Notes: a model not told the origin generated them from the letters alone. 64,000 nucleotides of DNA from an uncultured Acetobacteraceae bacterium (GCA_903918195.1 CAIXDS010000258.1:124001-188000), one strand, 5' to 3'. Positions 25,793-35,273 are shown, counted from the stretch's first letter. Program-made: numbers and translations.

Positions 25793-27130
25793 TCAGATCC
25801 GGAAATGGAGCTCCAACATCATGATGTTCTGCAGGTAGGAACCGCCCTTGACCGGGGAGGAAAGCGGCTGGCCGCCGGTGTCGCCGGTATGGTCGAGGAA
25901 GTTGTAGTTGAGGCCGAGACGGAAGTTACGGTCGAGCAGCCAGGTCGCGCCCAGCCCGAACTGGTAGAAGGACTCGGTTGCGGGGGAACCCACGTAGTCC
26001 GCGCGCTGGTAGGCAACATAGCTGCGCAGCAGCACGTTGCGCAGATACTCGTGGTCCACCGCGAGCTGCGCGCTGGTGTAGTCGTAGCCGGTCACGCTGA
26101 TGGTGCTCGCGTTGGCGGTATCCTCGATGGTGCGGGCAACCCGCGCGGTCACCGTGGTCAGGCCCGTGGGCGTCCAGATCACGTTGGCCTCGCCGACCGG
26201 CGCGCCTTGCTGCTGGTATGCCGAACTCTGGAATTCGCGCAGCTCATAGCCGGCCAACGCACGGAAGCGCCAGACGCCGTTGACGGCATAGTCAAGGCCC
26301 GCCCTCACCGCATAGCCGATGGAGTTCTGCGTCGGCACCAGAGCGGTGGCACTGACATAGTCGTTGCCGACGCCGCTGACCTCCAGCACGGCGTTGTGCT
26401 GGGGGGAAAATTCGTAGTGGGTCTCCAGGGCGCCGAGATATACGTTCCTATTCTGGAACGATTGACTCTGCGGCGGGCCGGAGCCAAAGGTGGCCGGCGA
26501 GAAGCGCATTTGCGTGTAGTCGAACCGCGGCAACAGTGAGAAACGGCCGAATTGGGACGTGTACCCGATATGCACGTTGTCGAGGTCGTACGGTGCCGGA
26601 GCGCTGATGCCGCGGCTGTTGACGCCGGTCGGAGATTCATAGGTGGAGAGGTGCGTGTAGCCGGCCTGCGCCTGGTCGCGACCGATGTCGTAGGTGCCGC
26701 CGAGCGAGCCGGACCAGATCGTGGTGTTCTGGCTCGGAAGCGACGGGTAGACGGTGTCGTTCACGTTGATCGAAGCGCTGAGGCTGTTGCGGCTCCAGTC
26801 GGAGGCCGCATCGAGCGAGGCCTGGGTGTTGAGCAGCGCGCCCCCCTGTTTGGAGGTCGTGCTGCCCAGGAGGTTGTCGTTGTAACCGACGGCCTCGCTC
26901 GCCTGCGGGCGGATGATGAAACTGCCGGCGCGTATTTCGGTCGGCTGGTATTCAGGTTGGACGCGTGATTGGACGGTCACGCCCGGCTCGGTGTAGTAGC
27001 CGGGAATGCCGTCGGGGAAATAGCGATTGAGCAGGAACTGGCCGACGGGCTGCGCTGTCGCCGCGGAAGCGACCAGCACGCCGGCGAATGGCAGCACCCC
27101 ACACAGTAGTCTCGTTTTCGATCCTGACAT
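25793..27130 (-). CDS. Outer-membrane beta-barrel protein
   Basis: 445 residues from the ATG at 27130; an upstream ATG at 27148 and a GTG at 27160 are also in frame. The signal peptide reads LLCGVLPFAGVLVASAATAQ with cleavage after ATA or AQ. The mature part is a succession of alternating hydrophobic/polar strands ending in aromatic residues, rich in Tyr, Asn and Gln, and the final strand NIMMLELHFRI has the terminal pattern of a barrel substrate of the BAM complex. It resembles the outer-membrane barrel proteins (BBP2/OMP_b-brl type) often found in exopolysaccharide loci. It may anchor or guide polysaccharide at the surface, but no specific function can be stated. Confidence 0.82.
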   Translation of the reverse strand: MSGSKTRLLCGVLPFAGVLVASAATAQPVGQFLLNRYFPDGIPGYYTEPGVTVQSRVQPEYQPTEIRAGSFIIRPQASEAVGYNDNLLGSTTSKQGGALLNTQASLDAASDWSRNSLSASINVNDTVYPSLPSQNTTIWSGSLGGTYDIGRDQAQAGYTHLSTYESPTGVNSRGISAPAPYDLDNVHIGYTSQFGRFSLLPRFDYTQMRFSPATFGSGPPQSQSFQNRNVYLGALETHYEFSPQHNAVLEVSGVGNDYVSATALVPTQNSIGYAVRAGLDYAVNGVWRFRALAGYELREFQSSAYQQQGAPVGEANVIWTPTGLTTVTARVARTIEDTANASTISVTGYDYTSAQLAVDHEYLRNVLLRSYVAYQRADYVGSPATESFYQFGLGATWLLDRNFRLGLNYNFLDHTGDTGGQPLSSPVKGGSYLQNIMMLELHFRI

Positions 27131-27521
27131 CGGCCCGGCTTTCCGCATTTTGCGTGACACCGGTCAGGTTAGCATGGCGTGTCAATGGCGTTGGAATTTT
27201 CTTCAAAAATAGCGGAGTAGCTTTCACCACGTTGCCGCTGCACGCCGGTTCCGGGCGACAATCAGGGCCTTCGGAACGAGGTGCTGGCGGCGCGATCCCG
27301 GCTCCGTGATGCCCGGATTCAGGCGTGTGGCTGTTCGATGCTGCCGCGACGGCTGACGTGATGCCGAAATGCCACAGGTTCGGGTTGAATTGCGGTCGCA
27401 TCGGATATCGCGCATGTCGATGCGCGCGGCACCGGCCTGACCGCGCTGTCGCGGGAGCGGACCAGGCCCGACATCTTCGCGCCAGGCTTACCGGCCGTCA
27501 CCGCTTGCCGGCCGTCACCGC
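27131..27521. other. Intergenic stretch, nothing recognised
   Basis: About 390 bp between the acyltransferase-like gene and the outer-membrane barrel gene, both leftward. A direct duplication (GCCGGCCCAGCACAT..) lies just inside the flanking coding region rather than here. No gene or clear signal is seen. Confidence 0.4.
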
Positions 27522-28631
27522 TTACAGGCCGGCGGCAATCAATCCCGGAGGCATCCGGGGACGGCGGGCGAACTGTTTCGCCCAATCCGGCACATGCCGG
27601 CCCAGCACATGCCGGCCCAGCACCAGCAGACCCGCGGGCCGGCGCGGATTGACCAGCACGACACCGATGCGCGGCCGGCGCTGGCCGGCCCAAAGCGACT
27701 TGTAGGCATCGTCGCCGCGGCCGAAATCCAACTCCGTGACCCGCTCGCGGTCCAGCAGGCCGCGGATTATCGCGGCGGTCAGCACGGTGCCGGGCGAGCG
27801 CGCCCGCGCCGCCTCGTCATGCGCCAGCTTGAGCACCGAGGCCGTGCCGCCGGCGACCACCCAGTACTGGGCGGCGACCGGCCGGCCGTCCAGCCGCAGT
27901 AGGCCCAGCCGCAAGGCGCCCGCAGCGGCGGCCGCGCGCATCAGCGCCGCGCTGAAGCGGGGAAACGGTTCTTTCGCCTTCCAACTGCGGGCATACACGT
28001 CCTCGTAAGCGATGATGCCCGCCGCAAGTGCGGCCCCCGCCTCCCCGATCATCTCCAGCGCGACGCCGGGGTCGCGGTCGGCCTGGCCCAGGCGACGACG
28101 GATGGTTTCGCGCAGCGCTCCCGGCCGGGCGGCGAGATAATCCGCCCAGGACCGCCCGGCCACGGGTTCGTGCCAGTTGCCGAAATGATCGAAGCGCAGG
28201 ACGACCAGCCCGGCTTCCTGCGCCCCCGCGAGCAGCGGCGGCAGGCCGGGCCAGCCGGCATCCAGCGCGTCAAGCCGCACCTGGGCCCAGCTGCGGCAGA
28301 AACGACCGAACGCCTGCCCGGCCGCAAACAGGTCCCGGTCTGTCGCCGCCGGGGCCGTGAGCGGCTGGTAAAGGCAGGAATACGGCGTGCTCAGCGCCTC
28401 GAGGCACGTCCCGCCGGCGCGCGTGCGCAACGGCAACAACACGCCGGGCCCGTTCCCCGCCGGGCACCATAAAAACAGCGGCCGTGCATCCGCCGGCATG
28501 GCCGCGGCGAGCACGGTGCGGAACCAAAGGCGGCCGAGGTGAAAGCTGTGCCGCGCCCCGGCGGCGAATAACGTCTCGCAATCGGGTGGCAGGGCCTCAA
28601 GATCGTGGAAGACCTCGACCGCACCGCTCAC
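27522..28631 (-). CDS. GNAT/CelD-like (FemAB-superfamily) acyltransferase
   Basis: 369 residues from a GTG at 28631 that overlaps the stop of the upstream YdcF gene (GTGA); an ATG at 28670 is an alternative. The C-terminal half has the GNAT_6/CelD pattern: LRLGLLRLDGRPVAAQYWVVAGGTASVLKLAHDEAARARSPG in outline (catalytic-fold strand then substrate-recognising AYDEA-like helix), then LLDRERVTELDFGRGDDAYKSLW. Members transfer acyl or aminoacyl groups and occur in cellulose and exopolysaccharide clusters. Residues near the end (VLGRHVLGRHVPDWAKQFA) carry a duplicated LGRHV, encoded by a short direct repeat. It likely decorates the polymer or a precursor. A second protein of similar type is encoded at 44797-45861. 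Confidence 0.8.
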   Translation of the reverse strand: MSGAVEVFHDLEALPPDCETLFAAGARHSFHLGRLWFRTVLAAAMPADARPLFLWCPAGNGPGVLLPLRTRAGGTCLEALSTPYSCLYQPLTAPAATDRDLFAAGQAFGRFCRSWAQVRLDALDAGWPGLPPLLAGAQEAGLVVLRFDHFGNWHEPVAGRSWADYLAARPGALRETIRRRLGQADRDPGVALEMIGEAGAALAAGIIAYEDVYARSWKAKEPFPRFSAALMRAAAAAGALRLGLLRLDGRPVAAQYWVVAGGTASVLKLAHDEAARARSPGTVLTAAIIRGLLDRERVTELDFGRGDDAYKSLWAGQRRPRIGVVLVNPRRPAGLLVLGRHVLGRHVPDWAKQFARRPRMPPGLIAAGL

Positions 28632-29398
28632 CACCCGGCCCGCAGCGCGTACCAGGCGCAACCAACCCATTCGTGCAGGGCATAATAGCTGTCCGTCCAG
28701 GCGCCGGCGCGCGGAATGAACGCGTCCAGGCCGGTCTGCAGCACGCGGCTGAACGGCACGGGAGCCGGCCAAGCCTGCAGGCCGGCCTGACGGAAAGCGA
28801 TCAGCGCCCGCCGCATGTGCCACGCATGGGTCACCACGAACACCGAACGGATGCCCGTCGCCTGCAGAATCACCGCGCTGTCGCGGGCATTCTCCCAGGT
28901 ATCGAGGGAGTCGCTCTCCTGCCAGCGCACCGTCACGGCGAAATCCGCCTCGAGGCTGCGCGCCATCAGCGTGGCCAGCGGCAACTGGTCCCGTCCGATC
29001 ACGCCGCCACTCACCAGCACCGGCAGCCCGGTTGCCCGCTGCAAGGCGGCCCCGGCGCGCAGCCGCTCAAGACTCAGGGGACCGACATCAACCAAAGACG
29101 GCACCTCGCCGACATGGCTCACGTCGCCGCCCAGGATGACGATGGCGGCCGGCGGCAGGGCGTCGGCCGGGCGCGCATCGAATTGCTCGACCCCCAGCAT
29201 CAGCAAATGGCTGGTCAGCGGCAGGGCGAGCAGCAGCAGACCGGCCAGCCCCACGCCGCACAGGACCCGGCCGGCCCGGCGTCGCCAGAACACCGACCCG
29301 GCCACCGCCAGCAGCAGCAGGTTGACGGGAGGGAGCAGGAAAAATGTGATGAGCGATTTCAGCGACGTGTTCCGTCTGCCCGGTGTGCGGCCGTCCAC
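28628..29398 (-). CDS. YdcF-like (DUF218) membrane protein
   Basis: About 256 residues if translation begins at the GTG at 29398; the frame is open further upstream but unconserved. Two N-terminal membrane segments (LITFFLLPPVNLLLLAVAG and VLCGVGLAGLLLLALPLTSHLL) precede the DUF218 domain: AAIVILGGDVSH, ERLRAGAALQRATGLPVLVSGG, SLDTWENARDSAVIL and VFVVTHAWHMRRALIAF. The conserved WENA and THxxHMxRA motifs are present. ElyC/YdcF proteins sit in the inner membrane; some affect lipid-carrier-dependent envelope synthesis. Coupling to the acyltransferase-like gene suggests a common role in polysaccharide modification. Confidence 0.85.
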   Translation of the reverse strand: MDGRTPGRRNTSLKSLITFFLLPPVNLLLLAVAGSVFWRRRAGRVLCGVGLAGLLLLALPLTSHLLMLGVEQFDARPADALPPAAIVILGGDVSHVGEVPSLVDVGPLSLERLRAGAALQRATGLPVLVSGGVIGRDQLPLATLMARSLEADFAVTVRWQESDSLDTWENARDSAVILQATGIRSVFVVTHAWHMRRALIAFRQAGLQAWPAPVPFSRVLQTGLDAFIPRAGAWTDSYYALHEWVGCAWYALRAGW

Positions 29399-29668
29399 AT
29401 GCCCGAACGCTGGGTGGTTGGAAAGCCCATCGCAAGAAACAACCTGGCTGGAGATTCCCGCGATTTCGCCCGCCCGCAGCGCATTATGTGCCCATGCAGC
29501 CCGCCCGTCCGCAGGCCGGGTGGCAGGATGGCGCGACAACCATCCAGGACGTTTCGTCTTATGTTGGCCGCAACACCGGCCCTTGATTTGGTGTTCCGAT
29601 TCACGCGAGGGTGCGGACACATCCGTCGCGATCGGAACACTGGCGCTGCTTCTCCCCCCTGAGGACAC

Positions 29669-31162
29669 GTGACTTCCCCGGCAACGCCCGCCGTTCCGCT
29701 GCCGTATGGCATGAAGGGCATCGCGATCCGGGGCGGCCTGGTCGTGGGTCTGTCGCAGGCGGTACGAATCTGCACCCAGGTGGTCAGCATGGTCGTGCTG
29801 TCCCGGCTGCTGGTCCCCGGCGATTTCGGTCTGATCGCCGCTTTGGCACCGGTGATCTCTTTCATCGCCATGGTTCAGGGCCTGGGCCTGCAGCAGGCGA
29901 TCATCCGCCAGCACGACCTGCCCGCCGAGCAGCTGACCCGCATCTTCTGGCTGACGCTTACGGCAAGCCTGGTGTGCGCCGGGCTGGTCGTCGCCGCGTC
30001 CCCCGCCGTTGCCGCGTTCTACCGGGACCAGCGGCTGCTCTGGCTCACGGTGGTGGCGGCCGTACCGCTGGTGCTCACGAGCCTGGCCTCCTTGCCGGCG
30101 GCACTGCTGAGCCGGGAGTTGCGGTTCGCCACCATCGCGCTGATCGATGGCAGCTGCGCGGTGGTCGGGGTCCTGGTCGCGGTGATCGCGGCACTGCTTG
30201 GGGCCGGCTACTGGTCGCTGCTGGCCGCCACCTTCGCGGGCAGCACACTGAGTCTGCTGGCCAGCTGGGTGGCCTCGGGCTGGCTGCCCGGACCGCCTTC
30301 CCTGCGCCTGCCGGACCGCGCGCTGCTGGGCTTCGGCGCCAATCTGAGCGGGTTCACCCTGGTCAACTTCTTTTCGCGCAACCTGGACAATGTGCTGATC
30401 GGCCGGGTCTGGGGCGCCATCGATCTGGGATATTACGACCGGGCGTACACCTTGATGCTGTATCCCCTGCAGGCGATCATCGGGCCGGTTTCAGGCGTCA
30501 TGGTCCCGCTGCTGAGCCGGATCGAGGCGGACAAGCCGCAGCTCCGCAGCGTGTATTTGCGCACCATAGGTCAGATCGTGCTGCTGACCGTGCCGGGCAT
30601 GGCGGCGCTGGCCTCGGCGTCGGACGAGGTGATCGGGCTGCTGTTCGGTCCACATTGGCAGCCGGTCGCGCCAATCTTTGGCTGGCTGGGCTGGGCCGGG
30701 CTGCTACAGCCGCTCGGTAGCTCCACCGGTTGGCTCTATATCTCGCAGGGCAAGATGCGGGCGATGTTCTACTATGGTCTGTTCGGGGCATTCACCATCA
30801 TAGGATCGTTCTTCGCCGGGCTACCTTGGGGGGCGGTGGGCGTCGCAGCTGGCTACACCATCAGCGAGTACCTGATCCGTCTGCCGGCGATGTACTGGGT
30901 GATCGGCAAGATTGGGCCGGTCACGACGTGGGACATGGTGCTGTTGCAGGCTCCGTTGCTGGCCGCCGCAACGTTCACCAAGCTGATCCACGACCTGTTG
31001 TTGCGAAATGCGCTCGGGCTGCAGGGCGTGCTCTTGATCGCCACGACCATCCTGCTCGCCTACACCCTGGCAGCGACGGGCCAGGCGCTGTTCCCCACTG
31101 GCCGCGCCCGCCTTGCGGAGAGCCTGGATCTCCTGGCGCAGCTCGCGAAACTGCGGCGCTGA
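29669..31162 (+). CDS. Wzx-type polysaccharide flippase (MOP superfamily)
   Basis: 497 residues from a GTG with GAGG 4 bp upstream. About 14 hydrophobic segments cover the length. The N-terminal GMKGIAIRGGLVVGLSQAVRICTQVVSMVVLSRLLVPGDFG region, in outline, and GYYDRAYTLMLYPLQAIIGPVSGVMVPLLSR are typical of the WzxC/lipopolysaccharide biosynthesis transporter family. It would flip undecaprenyl-linked repeat units from the cytoplasmic to the periplasmic face. It is the only flippase in the window, although two chain-length/export sets exist. A GT4 gene follows after 13 bp. About 270 bp of DNA shared with the divergent YdcF gene should contain both promoters. Confidence 0.92.
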   Translation: MTSPATPAVPLPYGMKGIAIRGGLVVGLSQAVRICTQVVSMVVLSRLLVPGDFGLIAALAPVISFIAMVQGLGLQQAIIRQHDLPAEQLTRIFWLTLTASLVCAGLVVAASPAVAAFYRDQRLLWLTVVAAVPLVLTSLASLPAALLSRELRFATIALIDGSCAVVGVLVAVIAALLGAGYWSLLAATFAGSTLSLLASWVASGWLPGPPSLRLPDRALLGFGANLSGFTLVNFFSRNLDNVLIGRVWGAIDLGYYDRAYTLMLYPLQAIIGPVSGVMVPLLSRIEADKPQLRSVYLRTIGQIVLLTVPGMAALASASDEVIGLLFGPHWQPVAPIFGWLGWAGLLQPLGSSTGWLYISQGKMRAMFYYGLFGAFTIIGSFFAGLPWGAVGVAAGYTISEYLIRLPAMYWVIGKIGPVTTWDMVLLQAPLLAAATFTKLIHDLLLRNALGLQGVLLIATTILLAYTLAATGQALFPTGRARLAESLDLLAQLAKLRR

Positions 31163-31175
31163 GGAGGGAACCCGT

Positions 31176-32384
31176 ATGGTTATATCCAGCACCGTTGCTC
31201 GCCCCGGCTGGGCGCTCGTAATACCGTGGGACACATCGCAACCAGGCGGTGTGACGCAGGTCGTGCTCAACCTGGCCCAGGGTTTGAAAACGCATGGCGC
31301 CTATGCACCAATAGTGATAGTACAGGATTGGGCCGCCCCGCAGCCACGTCGTGAAATGCGCGACGGACTCCAGCACATTTTTATCCGTATGCGCGCGGCG
31401 CCTGGCAAATCCGATCGGCTTCTCAAACACATTCTTCATCCTCTGCTTCTTTGGAAGGAACAGGGTCCGCTCGCCCGCCTGTTCCGCGAATTCAGTATCA
31501 AGGTGGTGAACTTTCACTACCCGACCCTGGCGGCCGAGGCATTTGTGTCAGCCCTGCGTGTCCGGAGCAGGTCGAAGGTCATATTTTCCCTTCATGGTCT
31601 GGACGTGAGGGAGATCATCGGGTGGGGAACGGAGTACCGGGGACGCTACGTGCGCATGCTGGCCGGCGGAGACGCCGTGGTCGCCGTCTCGCATGGCTTC
31701 GCAGATCTGGTGGTAAGAAATATCGTTCCAGAATTGTACGGAAAATTGAGCGTTATATACAACGGCGTTTCGGCAGATATGCTTCATAAATATAAGCCGA
31801 TCGACATCAAACTGCCTGCGCGTTACATCCTGAACGTTGCGACATTCGAAGAAAAAAAGGGACAATGCTACCTGCTCGATGCGTTTTCCGAAATCGCCGA
31901 TGATTATCCTGATCTTCACCTCGTTATGGCAGGCAGGACATCGGCTGTGCTGGATCGCCTTATCGAGCAGAGGCAACGATTGGCACTGACCGAGCGGATA
32001 CATTTTCTGCAGGACGTGCCGCACGAGAGAATAGGCGCCCTGCTCGCTTGCGCCGCCCTGTTCTGCCTGAGTTCTCTCGCTGAACCATTCGGGATCGTGC
32101 TCCTGGAGGCCGGCCTGTTCAGGCTGCCCGTTGTTGCTTCCCGGGTCGACGGGGTGCCAGAGATCATCCGCGACGGCAAAGACGGCATCCTTGTCGAACC
32201 AGGCAACCCAACGCAACTTGCCGCCGCCCTCCGGGCGGCGCTGGACGCACCGGCGCGGAGGGACGCCCTGGCAGCCAGTCTGCACGACCGCGTCATGAAT
32301 GAGTTCGGGTGGCAGACCGCAGTTGAACGATATGTTGCTCTTGTTACTGCCATGTGCGGAGGTGCATGCCCGCCTACAGTATGA
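31176..32384 (+). CDS. Family 4 glycosyltransferase
   Basis: 402 residues from the ATG at 31176, preceded by GAGGAGGG. The N-terminal domain starts VIPWDTSQPGGVTQVVLNLAQGL; the donor domain has ILNVATFEEKKGQCYLLDAF, LHLVMAGRTS and SSLAEPFGIVLLEAGLFRLPVVASRVDGVPE (outline), with the E-x7-E element. It should act at the cytoplasmic face on the same repeat unit that the upstream flippase exports. From about 31290 onwards the gene is visibly less GC-rich than its neighbours, a trend that continues into the next gene, so this block may have a different origin. Confidence 0.9.
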   Translation: MVISSTVARPGWALVIPWDTSQPGGVTQVVLNLAQGLKTHGAYAPIVIVQDWAAPQPRREMRDGLQHIFIRMRAAPGKSDRLLKHILHPLLLWKEQGPLARLFREFSIKVVNFHYPTLAAEAFVSALRVRSRSKVIFSLHGLDVREIIGWGTEYRGRYVRMLAGGDAVVAVSHGFADLVVRNIVPELYGKLSVIYNGVSADMLHKYKPIDIKLPARYILNVATFEEKKGQCYLLDAFSEIADDYPDLHLVMAGRTSAVLDRLIEQRQRLALTERIHFLQDVPHERIGALLACAALFCLSSLAEPFGIVLLEAGLFRLPVVASRVDGVPEIIRDGKDGILVEPGNPTQLAAALRAALDAPARRDALAASLHDRVMNEFGWQTAVERYVALVTAMCGGACPPTV

Positions 32385-32426
32385 GAGGATACTGGCTCCT
32401 TATGTTCTGGGTGAGCGCCCAAAAAA

Positions 32427-33224
32427 CTACGGCTTTTGTGCAATAAGAAAATAGCCAAACGGAAAATCCTGCGCCGTAGCCTCTGAAATTTTTTTGCCAA
32501 ATCTGGTTCTTATAAAACACAAAGAAAGATACTGGATCGTGCGAGCAATCGTTTTACCAATTCTCGGCAAACGTAATGCACTCTTCGAAAAGATATCGGC
32601 CACGATTTCCGGCACACCGCCGATCGGCGCCAATTCGATCAATTGCATGCCAGAGAGCTTTACGAAACGGCGCAACGCGAATTCCGTATATCGGAAATAA
32701 TCATGCGGCCTTTCGTGCAAACAATAATAGAACGGAGTGTTCATGATGATTTTTCCGTTCTTTGATAAAATTCGCACCATTTCGCTCCAAAGACTCTCGG
32801 GAACCGGTATATGTTCAAGAACGTCTGATAGTATTATGGTATCAAATTCGCCGTCAGCGAATGGCAGCGGTTCCGATAAATCCAGTTCCAGGTCCAGGTG
32901 CTCGTTCCTGTGAAGCGTATTGGCCCAATCGACGCATATGATTTCCGTTACGTGTTCCTTGTAAGCCGCGTAGAGAGGCGCTTTGCCACAGCCAAGGTCT
33001 AACAAGCGGCCGGTTCCATGTGTCTGCAAAGCACTTTGATAAAATCTTGCAATAATATTAACAATCAACCTTGATGCAAAGCTTACCTCTCGTTGGTCTG
33101 ATGAAGCAACGAGCTTTTTGTTCTTGAAAACAAACTTGCTTTCTTTCCACGATTCACGATTTCGCACGGGAAATAACGCTCCTGTACACCTTTTTACGCT
33201 GCCGACAGGAAGAACAAATCGCAT
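32427..33224 (-). CDS. Class I SAM-dependent methyltransferase (low-GC gene)
   Basis: 265 residues from MRFVLPVGSVK; an ATG at 33266 would add 14. The SAM site is LLDLGCGKAPL, then the acidic CVDWANT, the DGEFDTIILSDVLEHI motif and ILSKNGKIIMNTPFYYCLHE, typical of Methyltransf_11/23 proteins acting on sugars or lipid-linked glycans. No membrane segment. Codon use differs from most genes here: A/T-ending codons are frequent and the stretch reads near 50% GC, whereas flanking genes are strongly GC-rich. It is convergent with the GT4 gene. The acceptor is not deducible. Confidence 0.85.
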   Translation of the reverse strand: MRFVLPVGSVKRCTGALFPVRNRESWKESKFVFKNKKLVASSDQREVSFASRLIVNIIARFYQSALQTHGTGRLLDLGCGKAPLYAAYKEHVTEIICVDWANTLHRNEHLDLELDLSEPLPFADGEFDTIILSDVLEHIPVPESLWSEMVRILSKNGKIIMNTPFYYCLHERPHDYFRYTEFALRRFVKLSGMQLIELAPIGGVPEIVADIFSKSALRLPRIGKTIARTIQYLSLCFIRTRFGKKISEATAQDFPFGYFLIAQKP

Positions 33225-33437
33225 CTGCTCAACCCGGCATGCTGCCAGCTGGGCTTGTAGCAGCATTTTGGATGACCTGACAGGCGTCGGCACGGAAGCC
33301 GGCACTGTCCTTGCGGCAGGTGGCAGTCGCGCGCAATTCGTCCGCTGCCGTTGGTGTCGACATGGGCAACGAAGACGATGAACGGGGTCCGCCTCGGAAC
33401 CACAAAACCTGACATCCGATCTTGCCAGGAAAAGAGC

Positions 33438-34172
33438 TTACCTGGCCCGCCCGAATACGTAGAAATCGGCGAACGAGGTGTTATCGGGGTCTGCCGGATC
33501 AAATGGGTAGGCGTTCGGCACGATTTGCTGCAGCAACCAATCCGGCTCGCAGGCAGCAACCCATCTGGTGAACTGGCGGTGCCGTACATGACGGACCGGC
33601 GGCTCATCCTTGTTGCTGGCATATACAATCACGTAGCGATCCGCTGCGCCGAACAGGTCGCGCATGTAGCCGTCGAACACCGAATCTTCGACCAGGTGAT
33701 AAATTACATCCAGTGACAGGGCCAACTCGGCCCGCTGCCCGGCCGCCATCTCCGGGCCGATAAACCGTTTGGTCGGATCGCTGGCGAACTCGTCGCGGCA
33801 CAGCGCCAGGGCGGTATCGGACACGTCCACGCCGACGTACGACGGGTAACACGCAAGGGTCAGCTGGTTGCCATCCCCGCACCCGAACTCGATGACGGAT
33901 CCGATATCTTGCGACCGGACAAATTCGTTGAGGAAATGGGTCTTGAATGCGGCCAACCGGTTGTAGGACCCTGCGCCGGAGTTTCGACCGACCCGATAGC
34001 GGATCTCCCAATACTCCGCAGAGCGAAAAGGCTGACGGTTTTCTGCGGCAAGAACCTGGTTATGCGCCGCGGTGCGATAACGCCGATACCGGGCGATGGC
34101 ATGCCCGAGACGCACCAGCGGGCGGCCGATAATCGGGGCGTTCTTAATGGCGGTTTTGAGAGTAACAAGCAT
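33438..34172 (-). CDS. Class I SAM-dependent methyltransferase
   Basis: 244 residues. SAM-binding VIEFGCGDGNQLTL is followed by YVGVDVSDTALALC and later AELALSLDVIYHLVEDSVFDGYM, the arrangement of small-molecule methyltransferases found in capsule loci. The N-terminus (LKTAIKNAPIIGRPLVRLGHAIAR) could be an amphipathic membrane-associating helix. It shares about 220 bp of upstream DNA with the divergent methyltransferase at 34392. Substrate unknown; a sugar hydroxyl is the likely target. Confidence 0.85.
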   Translation of the reverse strand: MLVTLKTAIKNAPIIGRPLVRLGHAIARYRRYRTAAHNQVLAAENRQPFRSAEYWEIRYRVGRNSGAGSYNRLAAFKTHFLNEFVRSQDIGSVIEFGCGDGNQLTLACYPSYVGVDVSDTALALCRDEFASDPTKRFIGPEMAAGQRAELALSLDVIYHLVEDSVFDGYMRDLFGAADRYVIVYASNKDEPPVRHVRHRQFTRWVAACEPDWLLQQIVPNAYPFDPADPDNTSFADFYVFGRAR

Positions 34173-34391
34173 GACGGTCTTTTAGCATCCATTTATGTCA
34201 CGCTTCAAGCGAAGAGCTCACAACCCCGGTTGATCCGGTTTTGCTGCTGTTTCACGAATCGGAGGTAGCTGCGGAACCTATCGTATCATCGTCGCAATCG
34301 CTTGCCATGCCGGTTGGCAGGCGCCATGTTACCGGCAGTCGCATTGCGTGCCTGCGGTCCCTTCCAGGCAGCTCGGCCCGGGAGATGTTGC

Positions 34392-35273
34392 ATGACGGCG
34401 CAGCTGGAAAACCAGCAATCCGCTTACCATCGCGGGCACGCGGCTGGAGTGGCCGACGTTGATGACGATGTGCGCGAGGCCATGCGGGCGTATGCGACCA
34501 ATGACCTCGGTTTGGCCGACCACATCGCCAGCGACCGGGCCGACCGCGAGGTGCGGCGCACTATCCCAAAAGCCGTCGTGGGACAACTCGTGGCCGCGGG
34601 AATCCGGATCGCGGATCACGACGTCCTCGACCTTGGTGCCGGACTTGGCGGCATGTCGGAGGAGTTGGTCATCAGCGGCGCGCGGGTCACGGCTGTGGAG
34701 CCCGGTGCCGCATGGGCGGATCTCACCAGAAGGCGCGTCGCCCGGCATCACGGGCAGTTCACGCTGATTGAAGCGTTCGGCGAGGATATCCCCGTGCCGG
34801 ACCACTCGTTCGATCTCATCGTCAGCTTGCAGGTTCTGGAGCACGTCAGAGACCCAGACAAAGTGTTGCAGGAAGCCTGGCGTCTGCTGAAGCCCGGCGG
34901 TCGTTTCTATCTGGCCTGCGGGAACTATCTCGCATTCTACGAGGGGCATTACCGGGTTCCCTGGCTGCCGCTTCTGCCGAAGTCGCTTGGTGCGCTGTAT
35001 CTTCGTGCGCTGGGCCGGTCCCCCGTCTTCCTGCTCGAGGCCGTAACGTATACGACATACCCCGCCATACTGACCCAGTGCCGGCGCCTTGGGTTTATCC
35101 GGCGGCGTGACGAGGAAATGGTGTCCCTGCTGCGCAGCAAGGAGGGAAGCAAATGGAAAATACTGCGCGCGGTAGCAAGGGTAACCGGAGATGCCGGACC
35201 ATTGTTCCTGGACAGGATGCGACATACGTTCACATACGACGTATACGAGATGTTCCGTAAGCCTTTGGCGTAG
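34392..35273 (+). CDS. Class I SAM-dependent methyltransferase (Methyltransf_11 type)
   Basis: 293 residues from the ATG at 34392, which has GGGAG about 7 bp upstream; the frame is open further upstream. The SAM site is VLDLGAGLGGMSEELV, then VTAVEPG, and the core continues with FDLIVSLQVLEHVRDPDKVLQEAWRLLKPGGRFYLACGN in outline. The C-terminal part (YRVPWLPLLPKSLGALYLRALGR) resembles the hydrophobic lid seen in glycan methyltransferases. It precedes a glycosyltransferase by 111 bp on the same strand. Three methyltransferase genes lie within 3 kb, suggesting a polymer with several O-methyl groups. Confidence 0.87.
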   Translation: MTAQLENQQSAYHRGHAAGVADVDDDVREAMRAYATNDLGLADHIASDRADREVRRTIPKAVVGQLVAAGIRIADHDVLDLGAGLGGMSEELVISGARVTAVEPGAAWADLTRRRVARHHGQFTLIEAFGEDIPVPDHSFDLIVSLQVLEHVRDPDKVLQEAWRLLKPGGRFYLACGNYLAFYEGHYRVPWLPLLPKSLGALYLRALGRSPVFLLEAVTYTTYPAILTQCRRLGFIRRRDEEMVSLLRSKEGSKWKILRAVARVTGDAGPLFLDRMRHTFTYDVYEMFRKPLA

